From NCBI GenBank assembly GCA_052066835.1, contig JBQHRJ010000004.1: DNA of 64,000 nucleotides. One strand, given 5' to 3'. A program made the translations under genes and the position numbers. Positions 7,556-16,835 of the stretch are shown here, one piece after another (the stretch's first letter is position 1; the number at the start of each line of letters is the position of its first letter). Origin of the DNA: UBA2821 sp902763335 (GTDB taxonomy: Bacteria; Bacillota; Clostridia; Lachnospirales; Lachnospiraceae). The notes below the pieces were generated by a model. The model was not told the origin of the DNA, did no database searches, and saw only the letters and a list, made by a program, of their open reading frames with translations.

Positions 7556-8314
7556 ATGGATTTATTTTATATAATAGCAATTACTTTTCTGGCGGGGATG
7601 GGAGCCGGACTGGGAACCGGATTTGCAGGTATGAGCGCTGCTGCCGTTATAAGTCCTGTACTTATTAAGTTTCTTAATATGGACCCGTATATGGCGGTTG
7701 GTATAGCATTGTCATCTGATGTGCTTGCAAGTGCAGTATCAGCCTATACATATGGAAAAAATAAAAATCTTGATATTAAAAACGGCTCGATAATGATGGT
7801 CAGTGTATTGATATTTACCGTTATCGGAAGCTATGTTGCAAGTCTTCTTCCGTCAGCTACCATGGGAAATTTTTCGGTTTTTATGACATTCTTATTGGGT
7901 ATTAAATTTATATCAAAACCTGTCATGACAACGAAAGAGGCAATGGAAAGTGTATCTCCGAAAAAAAGAGTATATCAGTCTATAATATCCGGAGTCTTAA
8001 TCGGATTTATATGTGGATTTGTTGGCGCAGGCGGAGGCATGATGATGCTTTTGATTCTTACCTCGGTGCTTGGATATGAGTTGAAAACAGCCGTAGGAAC
8101 AAGTGTTTTTATTATGACATTCACAGCCCTGACCGGAGCAGTATCCCATTTTGCAATAGATGGTATTCCTGATATAAAAGTATGGGTTCTATGTGTGTTA
8201 TTCACACTTTTATGGGCAAGAATTGCAGCAGTTATTGCAAATAAGGCATCAGCAAAAACGCTTAACAGGGCAACGGGTGTAGTGCTTATAGTACTGGGAA
8301 TATTTATGATGTAG
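7556..8314 (+). CDS. TSUP-family (TauE/SafE) membrane transporter
   Basis: The 252-aa, very hydrophobic protein has about eight predicted transmembrane segments. The family's duplicated motif is visible: GAGLGTGFAGMSAAAVISP near residues 16-35 and FICGFVGAGGGMMMLL near 157-172. TSUP proteins move sulfite, sulfonates or other small organosulfur/carboxylate anions across the cytoplasmic membrane; the substrate here is unknown. GGAGAGG ribosome-binding site. It stands alone between the island and the MerR gene. Confidence 0.85.
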   Translation: MDLFYIIAITFLAGMGAGLGTGFAGMSAAAVISPVLIKFLNMDPYMAVGIALSSDVLASAVSAYTYGKNKNLDIKNGSIMMVSVLIFTVIGSYVASLLPSATMGNFSVFMTFLLGIKFISKPVMTTKEAMESVSPKKRVYQSIISGVLIGFICGFVGAGGGMMMLLILTSVLGYELKTAVGTSVFIMTFTALTGAVSHFAIDGIPDIKVWVLCVLFTLLWARIAAVIANKASAKTLNRATGVVLIVLGIFMM

Positions 8315-8434
8315 TATAATATTTAAAATAACGGAATAGAGAAATTTGGTTTATAAAATGAATTATTATGGAACAGTTTAAATGGAATACAGCCATTTAC
8401 TGTTCCTTTTTTACACACAAAATCAAAAAAGCAC

Positions 8435-8465
8435 TTGACTTGGAGCAAACTCCAGATGATAAACT
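8435..8465 (+). promoter_or_regulatory. MerR-type promoter with 19-bp spacer and operator dyad
   Basis: A -35 TTGACT (8435-8440) and a -10 TAAACT (8460-8465) are separated by 19 bases, longer than the usual 17. Between them lies the dyad GGAG-caaa-CTCC (8442-8453). An over-long spacer with a central dyad is the hallmark of promoters remodelled by MerR-family activators. The MerR gene starts 55 bases downstream, so autoregulation of the two-gene operon is likely. Confidence 0.85.
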
Positions 8466-8519
8466 ATATAAGGCATTAGATTATCAGCCTTAAATATTCT
8501 ATAGATTGGTGGTGTTTAA

Positions 8520-8909
8520 GTGACTATAAAAGAAGTCAGTGAAAAGTATCATATTACACAGGATACTCTCAGATACTATGAACGTGTCGGTATGATTCCT
8601 GAAGTTACCAGAACATCCGGTGGTATACGTGATTATCAGGAAAAGGACATTGGATGGGTTGAAATGGCCATATGCATGAGAAGTGCGGGTCTGCCGGTAG
8701 AAGCCCTGGTTGATTATGTCAGACTGTATCAGATGGGTGATGAAACTTTTCAGGCAAGACTGGAATTATTAAAAGAACAGAGAGAAAACTTAGAAGAACA
8801 GAAAAAACAGTTGCAGGCTGCTATGGATAAACTTGACTATAAGATATCCAGATATAGAAAGGCAGTGGAAACAGGAATATTATCATGGGAGGACGAATCA
8901 TGTACTTAG
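8520..8909 (+). CDS. MerR-family transcriptional regulator
   Basis: The protein has 129 aa and starts at GTG. The N-terminal winged helix-turn-helix shows IKEVSEKYHITQDTLRYYERVGMI, the classic MerR helix-turn-helix and wing, followed by GGIRDYQEKDI. The rest is a long coiled coil (LEEQKKQLQAAMDKLDYKISRYRKA). No metal-binding Cys cluster is present; the single Cys near the end is unlikely to suffice, so it is of the organic-effector/aldehyde (AdhR-like) kind rather than a metal sensor. It overlaps the start of the DXS-family gene by 10 bases, implying coupled translation and probable control of that gene. Confidence 0.88.
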   Translation: MTIKEVSEKYHITQDTLRYYERVGMIPEVTRTSGGIRDYQEKDIGWVEMAICMRSAGLPVEALVDYVRLYQMGDETFQARLELLKEQRENLEEQKKQLQAAMDKLDYKISRYRKAVETGILSWEDESCT

Positions 8910-10657
8910 AAAAAATTAACGGACCTGAAGACGTAAAAAAATTAACAACAGATGAAATGACAAAACTTGCAGCCGAGATGAGAGATGCATTGCTTAAGAG
9001 AGCAAGTATACATGGCGGACACTTTGGACCAAATTTTGGTATGGTTGAAGCAACCATTGCATTACATTATATATTTGAATCACCAAAGGATAAAATTGTA
9101 TACGATGTGTCACACCAGACATATCCTCACAAGATGCTTACCGGAAGAAAAGATGCTTATCTTTATGAGGAACATTACGATGATGTATCAGGATACAGCA
9201 ATCCTAATGAAAGTGAGCATGACTTCTTCACAGTAGGACATACATCTACATCTGTAAGCCTTGCATGCGGACTTGCAAAAGCAAGAGATTTAAAAGGTGA
9301 TGTCGGAAATGTAATAGCCGTAATAGGAGACGGTTCGTTAAGTGGCGGAGAAGCACTCGAAGGAATTGATTTTGCGTCAGAACTTAATGGTAACCTTATT
9401 ATTGTTGTAAATGATAATGATATGTCTATTGCTGAAAATCATGGCGGACTTTATCAGAATCTCAAACTTTTAAGAGATACAGACGGTAAGGCAGAATGTA
9501 ATCTTTTTAAGGCAATGGGACTTGATTATGTATATGTAAATGAGGGAAATAATATTAAAGCTCTTATAGATGCCTTCAGCGGTGTTAAGGACAGTACTAA
9601 ACCGGTAGTTGTTCATATAAATACCCAGAAAGGAAAAGGATACGCACCGGCTGAAGCTGATAAGGAAAACTGGCACTATAGCGGACCGTTTAATATCGAG
9701 ACCGGTGAACCTCTGTTTGTTCCTGAAGGACCGGACTACTCTGATATTACAGTTAAATATTTTCTTTCTAAGATGAAACAGGATAAAAGTGTTGTTGCCA
9801 TTACAGCAGGAACACCTACAGTTATCGGATTTACAAAGGATAAGAGAGAAGAAGCCGGTAAGCAGTTTGTAGATGTTGGAATTGCTGAGGAAACAGCAGT
9901 AGCTTTGGCATCAGGAATTGCAGCAAATGGCGGAAAACCGGTATGGGGTGTTTACAGTTCTTTCGTACAGAGAACATACGACCAGATTTCACAGGATTTA
10001 TGTATAAATAACAGTCCTGCTACAATATTAACATTCTGGGGAACTGTATATGGAATGAATGATGTAACACATCTCGGACTTTACGATATGGCAATGTTGG
10101 CTAATATACCTAATCTTGTTTATCTTGCACCGACAACCAAAGAAGAATATCTCGCAATGCTTGACTGGAGTATCGAACAGACTGACTATCCTGTTGCAAT
10201 AAGAGTGCCGGGTGGTGAAGTTATATCAGACGGCAAAAAGGTTACAAAAGATTTTTCAAAACTTAATAAATACGAAGTGATTAAAAAAGGAAGCAAAGTA
10301 GCCATTATCGGTCTTGGAACATTTTATTCACTTGGCGAAAATGTAGCTGAAAAAGTTGCTGAAAAAACAGGTGTAAATCCTACAGTGATAAATCCATATT
10401 ATATTACCGGTACAGACAATGAACTGTTATCTGATTTGAAGAAAGACCATGATCTGGTTATAACTATAGAAGACGGTATATTAGATGGTGGATTTGGCGA
10501 AAAAATATCACGTTTCTATGGAGATTCTGACATGAAAGTATTGAATTTCGGATTAAAGAAAGAATTTCTTGACAGATATGTGGTAGATGATGTGTTAAAA
10601 GCAAATCATCTTACAGCAGACCAGATAGTTGACGACATAATTAATATTATAAAATAA
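8900..10657 (+). CDS. 1-deoxy-D-xylulose-5-phosphate synthase family enzyme (transketolase-like)
   Basis: The protein has 585 aa; the start at 8900 follows GGGAGGA. TPP-enzyme features are clear: HGGHFGPNFGMVEATIALHYIF and VSHQTYPHKMLTGR at the N terminus are diagnostic of DXS rather than ordinary transketolase. GDGSLSGGEALEG with NDNDMS forms the diphosphate/Mg site, and DVGIAEETAVALASG carries the cofactor-activating Glu. Slightly shorter than housekeeping DXS (about 620 aa). DXS condenses pyruvate and glyceraldehyde-3-phosphate for isoprenoids, thiamine and pyridoxal. Pairing with a MerR regulator suggests an inducible second copy; a related carbohydrate transketolase role is possible. Confidence 0.8.
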   Translation: MYLEKINGPEDVKKLTTDEMTKLAAEMRDALLKRASIHGGHFGPNFGMVEATIALHYIFESPKDKIVYDVSHQTYPHKMLTGRKDAYLYEEHYDDVSGYSNPNESEHDFFTVGHTSTSVSLACGLAKARDLKGDVGNVIAVIGDGSLSGGEALEGIDFASELNGNLIIVVNDNDMSIAENHGGLYQNLKLLRDTDGKAECNLFKAMGLDYVYVNEGNNIKALIDAFSGVKDSTKPVVVHINTQKGKGYAPAEADKENWHYSGPFNIETGEPLFVPEGPDYSDITVKYFLSKMKQDKSVVAITAGTPTVIGFTKDKREEAGKQFVDVGIAEETAVALASGIAANGGKPVWGVYSSFVQRTYDQISQDLCINNSPATILTFWGTVYGMNDVTHLGLYDMAMLANIPNLVYLAPTTKEEYLAMLDWSIEQTDYPVAIRVPGGEVISDGKKVTKDFSKLNKYEVIKKGSKVAIIGLGTFYSLGENVAEKVAEKTGVNPTVINPYYITGTDNELLSDLKKDHDLVITIEDGILDGGFGEKISRFYGDSDMKVLNFGLKKEFLDRYVVDDVLKANHLTADQIVDDIINIIK

Positions 10658-10770
10658 TTGATATGTTTATAATTTAAAAGCAGTAGCTGGTAATAATTGA
10701 CTTCTCAAGAAATATATGTTAATATAATTTACTGTAAAATATTATTAGCATATAGGGAAGGATAAAAGTT

Positions 10771-11688
10771 ATGGAAAATAATAACGAAGATTTTGATTTG
10801 ACTTTTGATAATGAAGTTATTGATATGACCGATCCGAACAGAAAGTCAGCTCAGAATATTTATGGAACTTATCAAACCAATAACTATGGTACCGATTACA
10901 ACACCGGCTACAATAACAGTTATGACACCGGCTACACCAACGGTGGGTATACCAACTATGCCAGTGCACAGGAAAATTCAGGTTTATATAGTATATTAAA
11001 TATACTTTATTATATTGCCTTATTTGCTCCGGCACTGTATATTGCATATTTTATCATTACTCAAAATTATGATATGCATCTGTATAAACGGCTGTCGCAA
11101 ATAGTTGGTATATTTGTTGAACTGGTATTTATTGTTGATGCCTGTATTAACTATGGTCGTTATAAGAGAAACTCTTTATTGATTACAGGAATTGCATTTC
11201 CGTTTTTGTATCCGTTTTTCAGATGCAGCTCTAAGTCTGAAAGTAAAAAAATTCCGGCTCTTGTAATTGTTCTTGAAATTGTATTGATATTTGTTTTTAT
11301 AAAAGATGGTGCCGTTAAGCTTGCGTTGTCAGATAAAGGACATGATTTGTATGCATCTGAATATGATACTTCAATGAATAAATTCAAATCGCATAAATAT
11401 GATGGAAAAACTGAAACGGAAGATGTTCTTAGAATGTGGTTTGAGGACTATAACATTGATGTAACAAAAGAAGATTCAGATTTTTTATATGTAAAGGTAT
11501 CCGGTAAAACCAATACAGATTTTGGTGGAGCAGTAAAAACCGATTCCACCATGGATCCTAATACATCATTAGAATTTAAAGTTGACAGAAACACCGGATC
11601 CTACACGGTTGAGACTTTGAGACTGAATGATAGATTGTATAATCAATATCGTGATACTTTATGGACATACTGGCATTCTCACTATTAG
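10771..11688 (+). CDS. Membrane protein of unknown function with Tyr/Asn/Gly-rich N-terminus
   Basis: The protein has 305 aa. Residues about 30-65 are low-complexity with repeated N-x-Y/G-Y units (such as YNTGYNNSYDTGYTNGGY). Four hydrophobic segments follow (about 72-92, 105-123, 130-150, 165-182), then a soluble C-terminal domain of about 110 residues with alternating strands. The N terminus is acidic and unstructured. No enzyme motif is seen and I do not recognise the family. It has its own GGAAGG ribosome-binding site and stands alone. Confidence 0.7.
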   Translation: MENNNEDFDLTFDNEVIDMTDPNRKSAQNIYGTYQTNNYGTDYNTGYNNSYDTGYTNGGYTNYASAQENSGLYSILNILYYIALFAPALYIAYFIITQNYDMHLYKRLSQIVGIFVELVFIVDACINYGRYKRNSLLITGIAFPFLYPFFRCSSKSESKKIPALVIVLEIVLIFVFIKDGAVKLALSDKGHDLYASEYDTSMNKFKSHKYDGKTETEDVLRMWFEDYNIDVTKEDSDFLYVKVSGKTNTDFGGAVKTDSTMDPNTSLEFKVDRNTGSYTVETLRLNDRLYNQYRDTLWTYWHSHY

Positions 11689-11811
11689 AAGATGGTTTAA
11701 ATTGTAATTAATTACCAGTGTATTATAAGCTTTTCTCCATATAATATGAGTGTAACATCAAAACAAACATTTGTATACGCCGATGATACAGCGGCGGAAT
11801 GGAGGGAAACT

Positions 11812-12018
11812 ATGACAAATTCTAGTTCAAATTCAATGTCAGTACCGGAAGCAAAAAGTGCCATGAACCGTTTTAAAATGGAAGTTGCAAATGAACTTGG
11901 TGTTCCATTAAGTGATGGTTACAATGGTAACCTCACATCAGCTCAGAATGGTTCCGTAGGCGGATATATGGTTAAGAAAATGATTGAAGCCCAGGAAAGA
12001 CAGATGGCTGGTAAATAA
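11812..12018 (+). CDS. Small acid-soluble spore protein, alpha/beta type
   Basis: This 68-aa protein has the SASP signature: KSAMNRFKMEVANELGVPL followed by GYNGNLTSAQNGSVGGYMVKKMI. The segment ANELGV resembles the site cleaved by the GPR protease at germination. SASPs coat spore DNA and protect it from UV and heat; this gene indicates a sporulating lineage. The ATG at 11812 follows GGAGGG. Upstream, TGTATT and CATATAAT with about 16 bases between could be a forespore sigma-G type promoter, which is inference. Confidence 0.93.
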   Translation: MTNSSSNSMSVPEAKSAMNRFKMEVANELGVPLSDGYNGNLTSAQNGSVGGYMVKKMIEAQERQMAGK

Positions 12019-12031
12019 TAATCAATATTGA

Positions 12032-13123
12032 TTATTTAAAGGGAGCTTTTGCAGAGCAAAGGCTCCCTTTTCTGATAGCATCTATATATTTACATACAAA
12101 ATCCCTATCTGATTCCACATTATCCGGAACGAGGATATATGACTCTTTATCATGATAGTCATACTTAAATGTCCGGCTGAAATCACCGGAGAACGCAGGT
12201 ATGAATGTACCTGCTTTTTTTATATAGCATGTTGCTGCCGTTGCAGGGCGGCGGAAGGCTTTGTCAACATAAGAGGCAACACTTTTGTGAACAGCCATAT
12301 CTTCTACTTCAAGGTAGTAATAATTTTTATAATCACTAAAGAAATATTTAAGCTCATCAGAGAATTTTTTTACTGATATATAAAGTCTGTTGTCCGATGC
12401 GTTAAAAAACACATCATCTATGCAGAATGAAAAGCTTACAGGCACCGTAAAATCAAAAAAAGCTGAAAGATTAACATTATTTTTATCACACACACATTCA
12501 TAACTTTCAAAGTGAACATTTAAAAATTCACAGTAATTTGCAATGCCGCTTATATTAATAAGATTTTCAACGTCCTCACGGTTATGCAAAAGTAAAATTT
12601 CTTCATATGATTTATCATGTGTCTCAAGATAGCTTTTATATATAGGAATAAGCTTACCGCCATCCATTTCATCTTCTCTGTGTATTCCAAGAAATGCTTC
12701 CATTGTCTTCAGTTTGAGATTCGGAGTTGGAAATATTTTTCTTAACGGAAATATATATTTATATATATCAAAGCTTTTTAATGATGTAAGTGGTGCGGAA
12801 TCTATATCATACTTTTCACACTTATGGGTAATAAACGGTATATCAAATCCGTCACCGTTATAATGAACCAGAACTGAATAATTTTTAAGCATTTTGGTAA
12901 AAGATTCGAGCATCAGAATCTCGTCTTCCGGCTGCTCGGACAGATATTGTCTGACGTGCCACGAATCACCTGAAAAATAACATAATCCTATCATATACAG
13001 CGCAGATGTTTTCGCTGAAAATCCTGTAGTCTCTATATCAAAAAATAAAATATCTTCGTTTGCAAAGACTGATAATGCTTTGCATTTCAAATCATTTTTA
13101 AATTCAGAATCAACTGTTTTCAT
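12032..13123 (-). CDS. YprB-like DEDD exonuclease (ribonuclease H-like)
   Basis: The protein has 363 aa; the start at 13123 is supported by GAGGAG directly upstream, in preference to an earlier ATG at 13162. DEDD exonuclease motifs can be read: ILFFDIETTGF (D-x-E, about residues 25-35), VLVHYNGDGFDIPFI (Asp) and LLLHNREDVENLI (H-x4-D type, final Asp). The family (YprB, predicted 3'-5' exonuclease) acts on nucleic acid in the cytoplasm; the substrate is not established. The C-terminal 150 residues have no recognised domain. It converges on the SASP gene. Confidence 0.8.
   Translation of the reverse strand: MKTVDSEFKNDLKCKALSVFANEDILFFDIETTGFSAKTSALYMIGLCYFSGDSWHVRQYLSEQPEDEILMLESFTKMLKNYSVLVHYNGDGFDIPFITHKCEKYDIDSAPLTSLKSFDIYKYIFPLRKIFPTPNLKLKTMEAFLGIHREDEMDGGKLIPIYKSYLETHDKSYEEILLLHNREDVENLINISGIANYCEFLNVHFESYECVCDKNNVNLSAFFDFTVPVSFSFCIDDVFFNASDNRLYISVKKFSDELKYFFSDYKNYYYLEVEDMAVHKSVASYVDKAFRRPATAATCYIKKAGTFIPAFSGDFSRTFKYDYHDKESYILVPDNVESDRDFVCKYIDAIRKGSLCSAKAPFK
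12038..12071. terminator. Bidirectional terminator
   Basis: AAAGGGAGC (12038-12046) pairs with GCTCCCTTT, followed by T-rich ends on both strands. It serves the SASP gene and overlaps the last codons of the convergent exonuclease gene, which ends at 12032. Confidence 0.8.
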
Positions 13124-13272
13124 ATCATTCTCCTCTTTTCGGTCATATTTCGATTTTAGCACAATTTTTATAGAATTACACTACAAATATTCGTTGTTTT
13201 TTGATGAATTTTGTATTAAAATAAAGGTTGATAAAAAATTATCAAAAAGCAGCAAAGAAACGAGGTGGAAAT

Positions 13273-14592
13273 ATGTCAATATTGACATTCAAAGGAGGAG
13301 TTCATCCTTATGACGGCAAGGAATTGTCAAAGGAAGAACCGATTGTTGAATACAATCCACAGGGTGAGATTGCCATTGCAGTTTCACAGCACATCGGTGC
13401 ACCTGCAAAGCCGCTTGTAAGTAAAGGTGACAGCGTAAAAGTCGGTCAGAAAATTGCAGAGGCTGCAGGATTTATTTCAGCAAATGTTCACTCATCCGTA
13501 TCAGGAACAGTAAAGGCTATTGAGCCGAGACTTATGGCTAACGGTGGAAAAGCTGACTGCATAATTATTGAAAATGATAATAATTATGAAGAGATTGAAT
13601 ATTCCAAACCAAAGCCGCTTGAGGAGCTGACTCCGGATGAAATACGTGACCTTGTTAAGGAGGCCGGCGTCGTAGGTATGGGAGGTGCATGTTTCCCTAC
13701 AAATGTAAAATTATCCCCTAAAAATCAGGACGATATTGATTACATTATCGTAAATGGCGCAGAATGTGAGCCGTACCTCACATCTGACTACAGGAGAATG
13801 ATAGAACAGCCTGAGATACTTATCGAAGGTCTTAAGGTGGTTCTTAAGATTTTCCCAAAAGCGAAAGGCGTAATAGGAATAGAAGACAATAAGCCTGAAG
13901 CTATCAAAAAGCTCAAAAAACTTGTCAATAATGAGGAAAGAATAGAAGTAAAGCAGTTGTATACCAAGTATCCTCAGGGTGCTGAGCGTATGCTTATATA
14001 CGCTATAACAGGAAGACGTATTAATTCTTCTATGTTACCTGCTGATGTAGGATGTGTTGTTGACAACGTAGATACACTGTTTGCAATCCGTGATGCGGTT
14101 ATAGAAGGAAAGCCGCTTATCAATCGTGTTGTTACAGTTACCGGTGATGCAATAACATCGCCTAAGAATTTCCTTGTAAGAATAGGAACTAATCAGAGAG
14201 AACTTATAGAAGCAGCCGGTGGATTTAAAGCAGAACCTGAAAAGGTGATATCAGGCGGACCTATGATGGGTATCGCAATGTCAAATCTTGATGTACCGGT
14301 ACTTAAAGGTTCCTCAGCGTTATTGTGCATGGAGCATGATGTTGTTTCATCAGTTGAAGAGACTAACTGCATAAATTGCGGAAGATGCGTGAGCGTCTGT
14401 CCGGGACATATTCTGCCATCAAGACTTGCAGATTTGTCACTCAGAGGAGATATGGAGCAGTTTGAGAAGATGAACGGACTTGAATGCTGCGAATGTGGCT
14501 GCTGTTCATACATATGCCCTGCAAAACGAAATCTGACACAGGCTATCAAGTCTATGAGAAAACAGGTTTTAGCAAGTAAAAAGAAAAAGTAA
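13273..14592 (+). CDS. rnfC: Rnf electron-transport complex subunit C
   Basis: The protein has 439 aa; the start at 13273 follows GAGGTGG. N-terminal biotinyl/barrel region, then the flavin/NADH-binding part with GVVGMGGACFPT and NGAECEPYLTSD. Two 4Fe-4S motifs lie near the C terminus: CINCGRCVSVCPGH and CCECGCCSYICPAK. RnfC is the peripheral NADH-binding subunit of the Rnf pump (ferredoxin:NAD+ oxidoreductase driving Na+ or H+ export). First gene of a tightly packed six-gene operon in the order C-D-G-E-A-B. Confidence 0.96.
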   Translation: MSILTFKGGVHPYDGKELSKEEPIVEYNPQGEIAIAVSQHIGAPAKPLVSKGDSVKVGQKIAEAAGFISANVHSSVSGTVKAIEPRLMANGGKADCIIIENDNNYEEIEYSKPKPLEELTPDEIRDLVKEAGVVGMGGACFPTNVKLSPKNQDDIDYIIVNGAECEPYLTSDYRRMIEQPEILIEGLKVVLKIFPKAKGVIGIEDNKPEAIKKLKKLVNNEERIEVKQLYTKYPQGAERMLIYAITGRRINSSMLPADVGCVVDNVDTLFAIRDAVIEGKPLINRVVTVTGDAITSPKNFLVRIGTNQRELIEAAGGFKAEPEKVISGGPMMGIAMSNLDVPVLKGSSALLCMEHDVVSSVEETNCINCGRCVSVCPGHILPSRLADLSLRGDMEQFEKMNGLECCECGCCSYICPAKRNLTQAIKSMRKQVLASKKKK

Positions 14593-14608
14593 AGGCGAGG
14601 TGGACAAA

Positions 14609-15550
14609 GTGAATGAAATGCTAAATGTGTCTTCTAATCCTCATGTGAGAGATAAAGGGACAACATCAGGAATAATGCGTGATGTATTGATTGCATTGCT
14701 TCCGGCTACAGTAGTCGGTGTATGTGTATTTGGAATACGTGCTCTTGTTCTTATACTTGTTACTGTTGCCTCAGCAGTGGCTACAGAGGCTATATATGAG
14801 AAATTGATGCACAAGAAAATAACAGTTGGTGATTTAAGTGCAGCCGTCACAGGTCTGCTTCTGGCTCTCAACTTACCGGTCAGCCTGCCTATCTGGATGG
14901 CAGTACTTGGTGCGGTTTTTGCAGTATTGGTTGTAAAACAGTTGTTTGGAGGACTTGGTCAGAACTTTATGAACCCTGCACTTGCAGGAAGATGTTTCCT
15001 TCTGATTTCTTTTGGTACAGCCATGACGAAGTTTACATTTGACGGTGTTACCACAGCTACACCTCTTGCCCAGTTAAAGGCAGGCGGAGACGTAAATGTA
15101 CTTAAGATGTTTCTCGGTAACACGGCAGGTACTATAGGTGAGACATCAGCACTTGCACTGTTGGTAGGTGCTATATATCTTTTAGCCAAGAAAATTATCA
15201 GTCTCAGAATCCCTGTTGCATACATAGGAACATTTGCAATATTTATCATATTGTATGCTCTTGGAACAGGAAGAGGATTCGACCTTAATTTCCTGGCAGC
15301 ACATCTGTGTGGTGGCGGTCTTATGCTCGGAGCATGGTATATGGCTACAGATTATGTAACCTCTCCGATTACACCAAAAGGGCAGATTGTGTTTGGTATA
15401 TGTCTCGGACTCCTGACAGGTATATTCCGTACATGCGGAAGTTCTGCAGAGGGTGTTTCTTATGCCATAATATTCTGTAATCTCCTTGTTCCTCTTATCG
15501 AGAAGATTACACTTCCGAAGGCATTTGGAAGGGAGGCTAAGGCAAAATGA
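14609..15550 (+). CDS. rnfD: Rnf complex subunit D
   Basis: The protein has 313 aa; the GTG at 14609, 8 bases after GGCGAGG, is preferred to the GTG at 14600. An integral membrane protein with about nine segments. TTATPL in GVTTATPLAQLK matches the flavinylation motif where ApbE attaches FMN to Thr. Forms the membrane core of the pump with RnfE and RnfA. Its stop overlaps the start of rnfG. Confidence 0.95.
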   Translation: MNEMLNVSSNPHVRDKGTTSGIMRDVLIALLPATVVGVCVFGIRALVLILVTVASAVATEAIYEKLMHKKITVGDLSAAVTGLLLALNLPVSLPIWMAVLGAVFAVLVVKQLFGGLGQNFMNPALAGRCFLLISFGTAMTKFTFDGVTTATPLAQLKAGGDVNVLKMFLGNTAGTIGETSALALLVGAIYLLAKKIISLRIPVAYIGTFAIFIILYALGTGRGFDLNFLAAHLCGGGLMLGAWYMATDYVTSPITPKGQIVFGICLGLLTGIFRTCGSSAEGVSYAIIFCNLLVPLIEKITLPKAFGREAKAK

Positions 15551-16161
15551 GTACAAAATTAATTATTAAAAATACAATTATTTTATTTGTCATTACACTT
15601 GTTGCAGGCATCCTTCTCGGCGGTGCATATGAGATAACAAAAGATGCAAGGGCAGAGCAGGAGAGAAAGACTACAGAGAAAGCTTACAAGACAGTCTTTG
15701 CAGATGCAGATACATTTGAGGATGCAGACTATGATAAGGACGGTTTAAAATCTTATCTTAAGGATAATGGATATGATGAAGATACAGCCTACATAGATGG
15801 CGTTGTTGAGGCAAAGTCATCATCAGGTGATTCTCTCGGATATGTAATCACTGCAACAGATAAAAACGGATACGGCGGAGATATTACATTTACTCTTGGT
15901 ATCACAGCCGACGGCAGTATAACAGGTATAGAATTTCTTACTCTCGACGAAACAGCCGGTATGGGTATGAAAGCAAAAGATGCATCATTTAAGAATCAGT
16001 TTAAAGACTTAAATACAGCAGATTATGATACTTCAATTGACAGCTTTTCAGCTAATGGAATAGATGCAATTTCAGGTGCGACAATCACAACTAAGGCAGT
16101 AACAAACGGTGTCAGCGCCGGAGTATTATGTTTTAACTATCTGACAGGAGGTGCTGATTAA
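15547..16161 (+). CDS. rnfG: Rnf complex subunit G (covalent FMN)
   Basis: The protein has 204 aa. One N-terminal transmembrane helix (about residues 8-28), then an extracytoplasmic FMN-binding domain. ISGATITTKAV near residues 177-187 is the canonical S-G-A-T-x-T flavinylation site. ATGA-type overlaps on both sides show translational coupling in the operon. ApbE, encoded just downstream on the other strand, is the expected flavin transferase. Confidence 0.95.
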   Translation: MSTKLIIKNTIILFVITLVAGILLGGAYEITKDARAEQERKTTEKAYKTVFADADTFEDADYDKDGLKSYLKDNGYDEDTAYIDGVVEAKSSSGDSLGYVITATDKNGYGGDITFTLGITADGSITGIEFLTLDETAGMGMKAKDASFKNQFKDLNTADYDTSIDSFSANGIDAISGATITTKAVTNGVSAGVLCFNYLTGGAD

Positions 16162-16835
16162 TGAATAAATGTGTTGAACGTTTATATAACGGTATAATTA
16201 AAGAAAATCCTACATTTGTACTTATATTAGGAATGTGTCCTACACTTGCCGTTACGACATCTCTTATAAACGGTGCCGGAATGGGACTTACTACCATGGT
16301 AGTATTAGCATTGAGCAATACACTTATATCATTGCTCAGAAAGTTCATTCCTGACGGTGTGCGTATGCCGGCTTTCATAGTTATAGTAGCCAGCCTTGTT
16401 ACAATAGTTCAGTTTATACTTCAGGCATATCTGCCATCACTTAACGATGCACTCGGAATATATATTCCTCTTATCGTTGTAAACTGTATTATTCTTGGAA
16501 GAGCAGAATCATATGCTTCAAAGAATCCGGTATTGCCGTCATTATTCGATGGTATAGGAATGGGACTCGGATTTACTGTAGGTCTTTCATTTCTCGGAGC
16601 ATTCCGTGAGATATTAGGTTCAGGCTCTATTGCAGGATTCCAGTTTATTCCTGAAGACTACTGTATAAGAATATTCGGTCTTGCACCGGGAGCATTTTTC
16701 GTACTTGCTACCTTAATTGCAGTCCAGAATAAGATAAGACTTGCACACGGTAAGAAAGTAAAAGCAGTAGAAGAATGTACAGGACACTGTGCAACATGTG
16801 GTAAGACATGTGAAGAAAGAAAGGAGGAGGACTAA
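16161..16835 (+). CDS. rnfE: Rnf complex subunit E with Cys-rich tail
   Basis: The protein has 224 aa and six membrane segments; conserved ENPTFVLILGMCPTLAV and NCIILGRAES motifs include the Cys residues that carry the intramembrane FeS cluster with RnfA. The last 25 residues form an unusual soluble tail with four Cys, CTGHCATCGKTC (C-x3-C-x2-C-x3-C), that could hold an extra metal or FeS centre. Overlaps rnfG and rnfA by one or a few bases. Confidence 0.94.
   Translation: MNKCVERLYNGIIKENPTFVLILGMCPTLAVTTSLINGAGMGLTTMVVLALSNTLISLLRKFIPDGVRMPAFIVIVASLVTIVQFILQAYLPSLNDALGIYIPLIVVNCIILGRAESYASKNPVLPSLFDGIGMGLGFTVGLSFLGAFREILGSGSIAGFQFIPEDYCIRIFGLAPGAFFVLATLIAVQNKIRLAHGKKVKAVEECTGHCATCGKTCEERKEED

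Noticed and set aside
13163..13272. Riboswitch or attenuator before rnfC
   Set aside because: Only a weak TTGATAA/TTATCAA palindrome is visible; no conserved aptamer or terminator/antiterminator pair.
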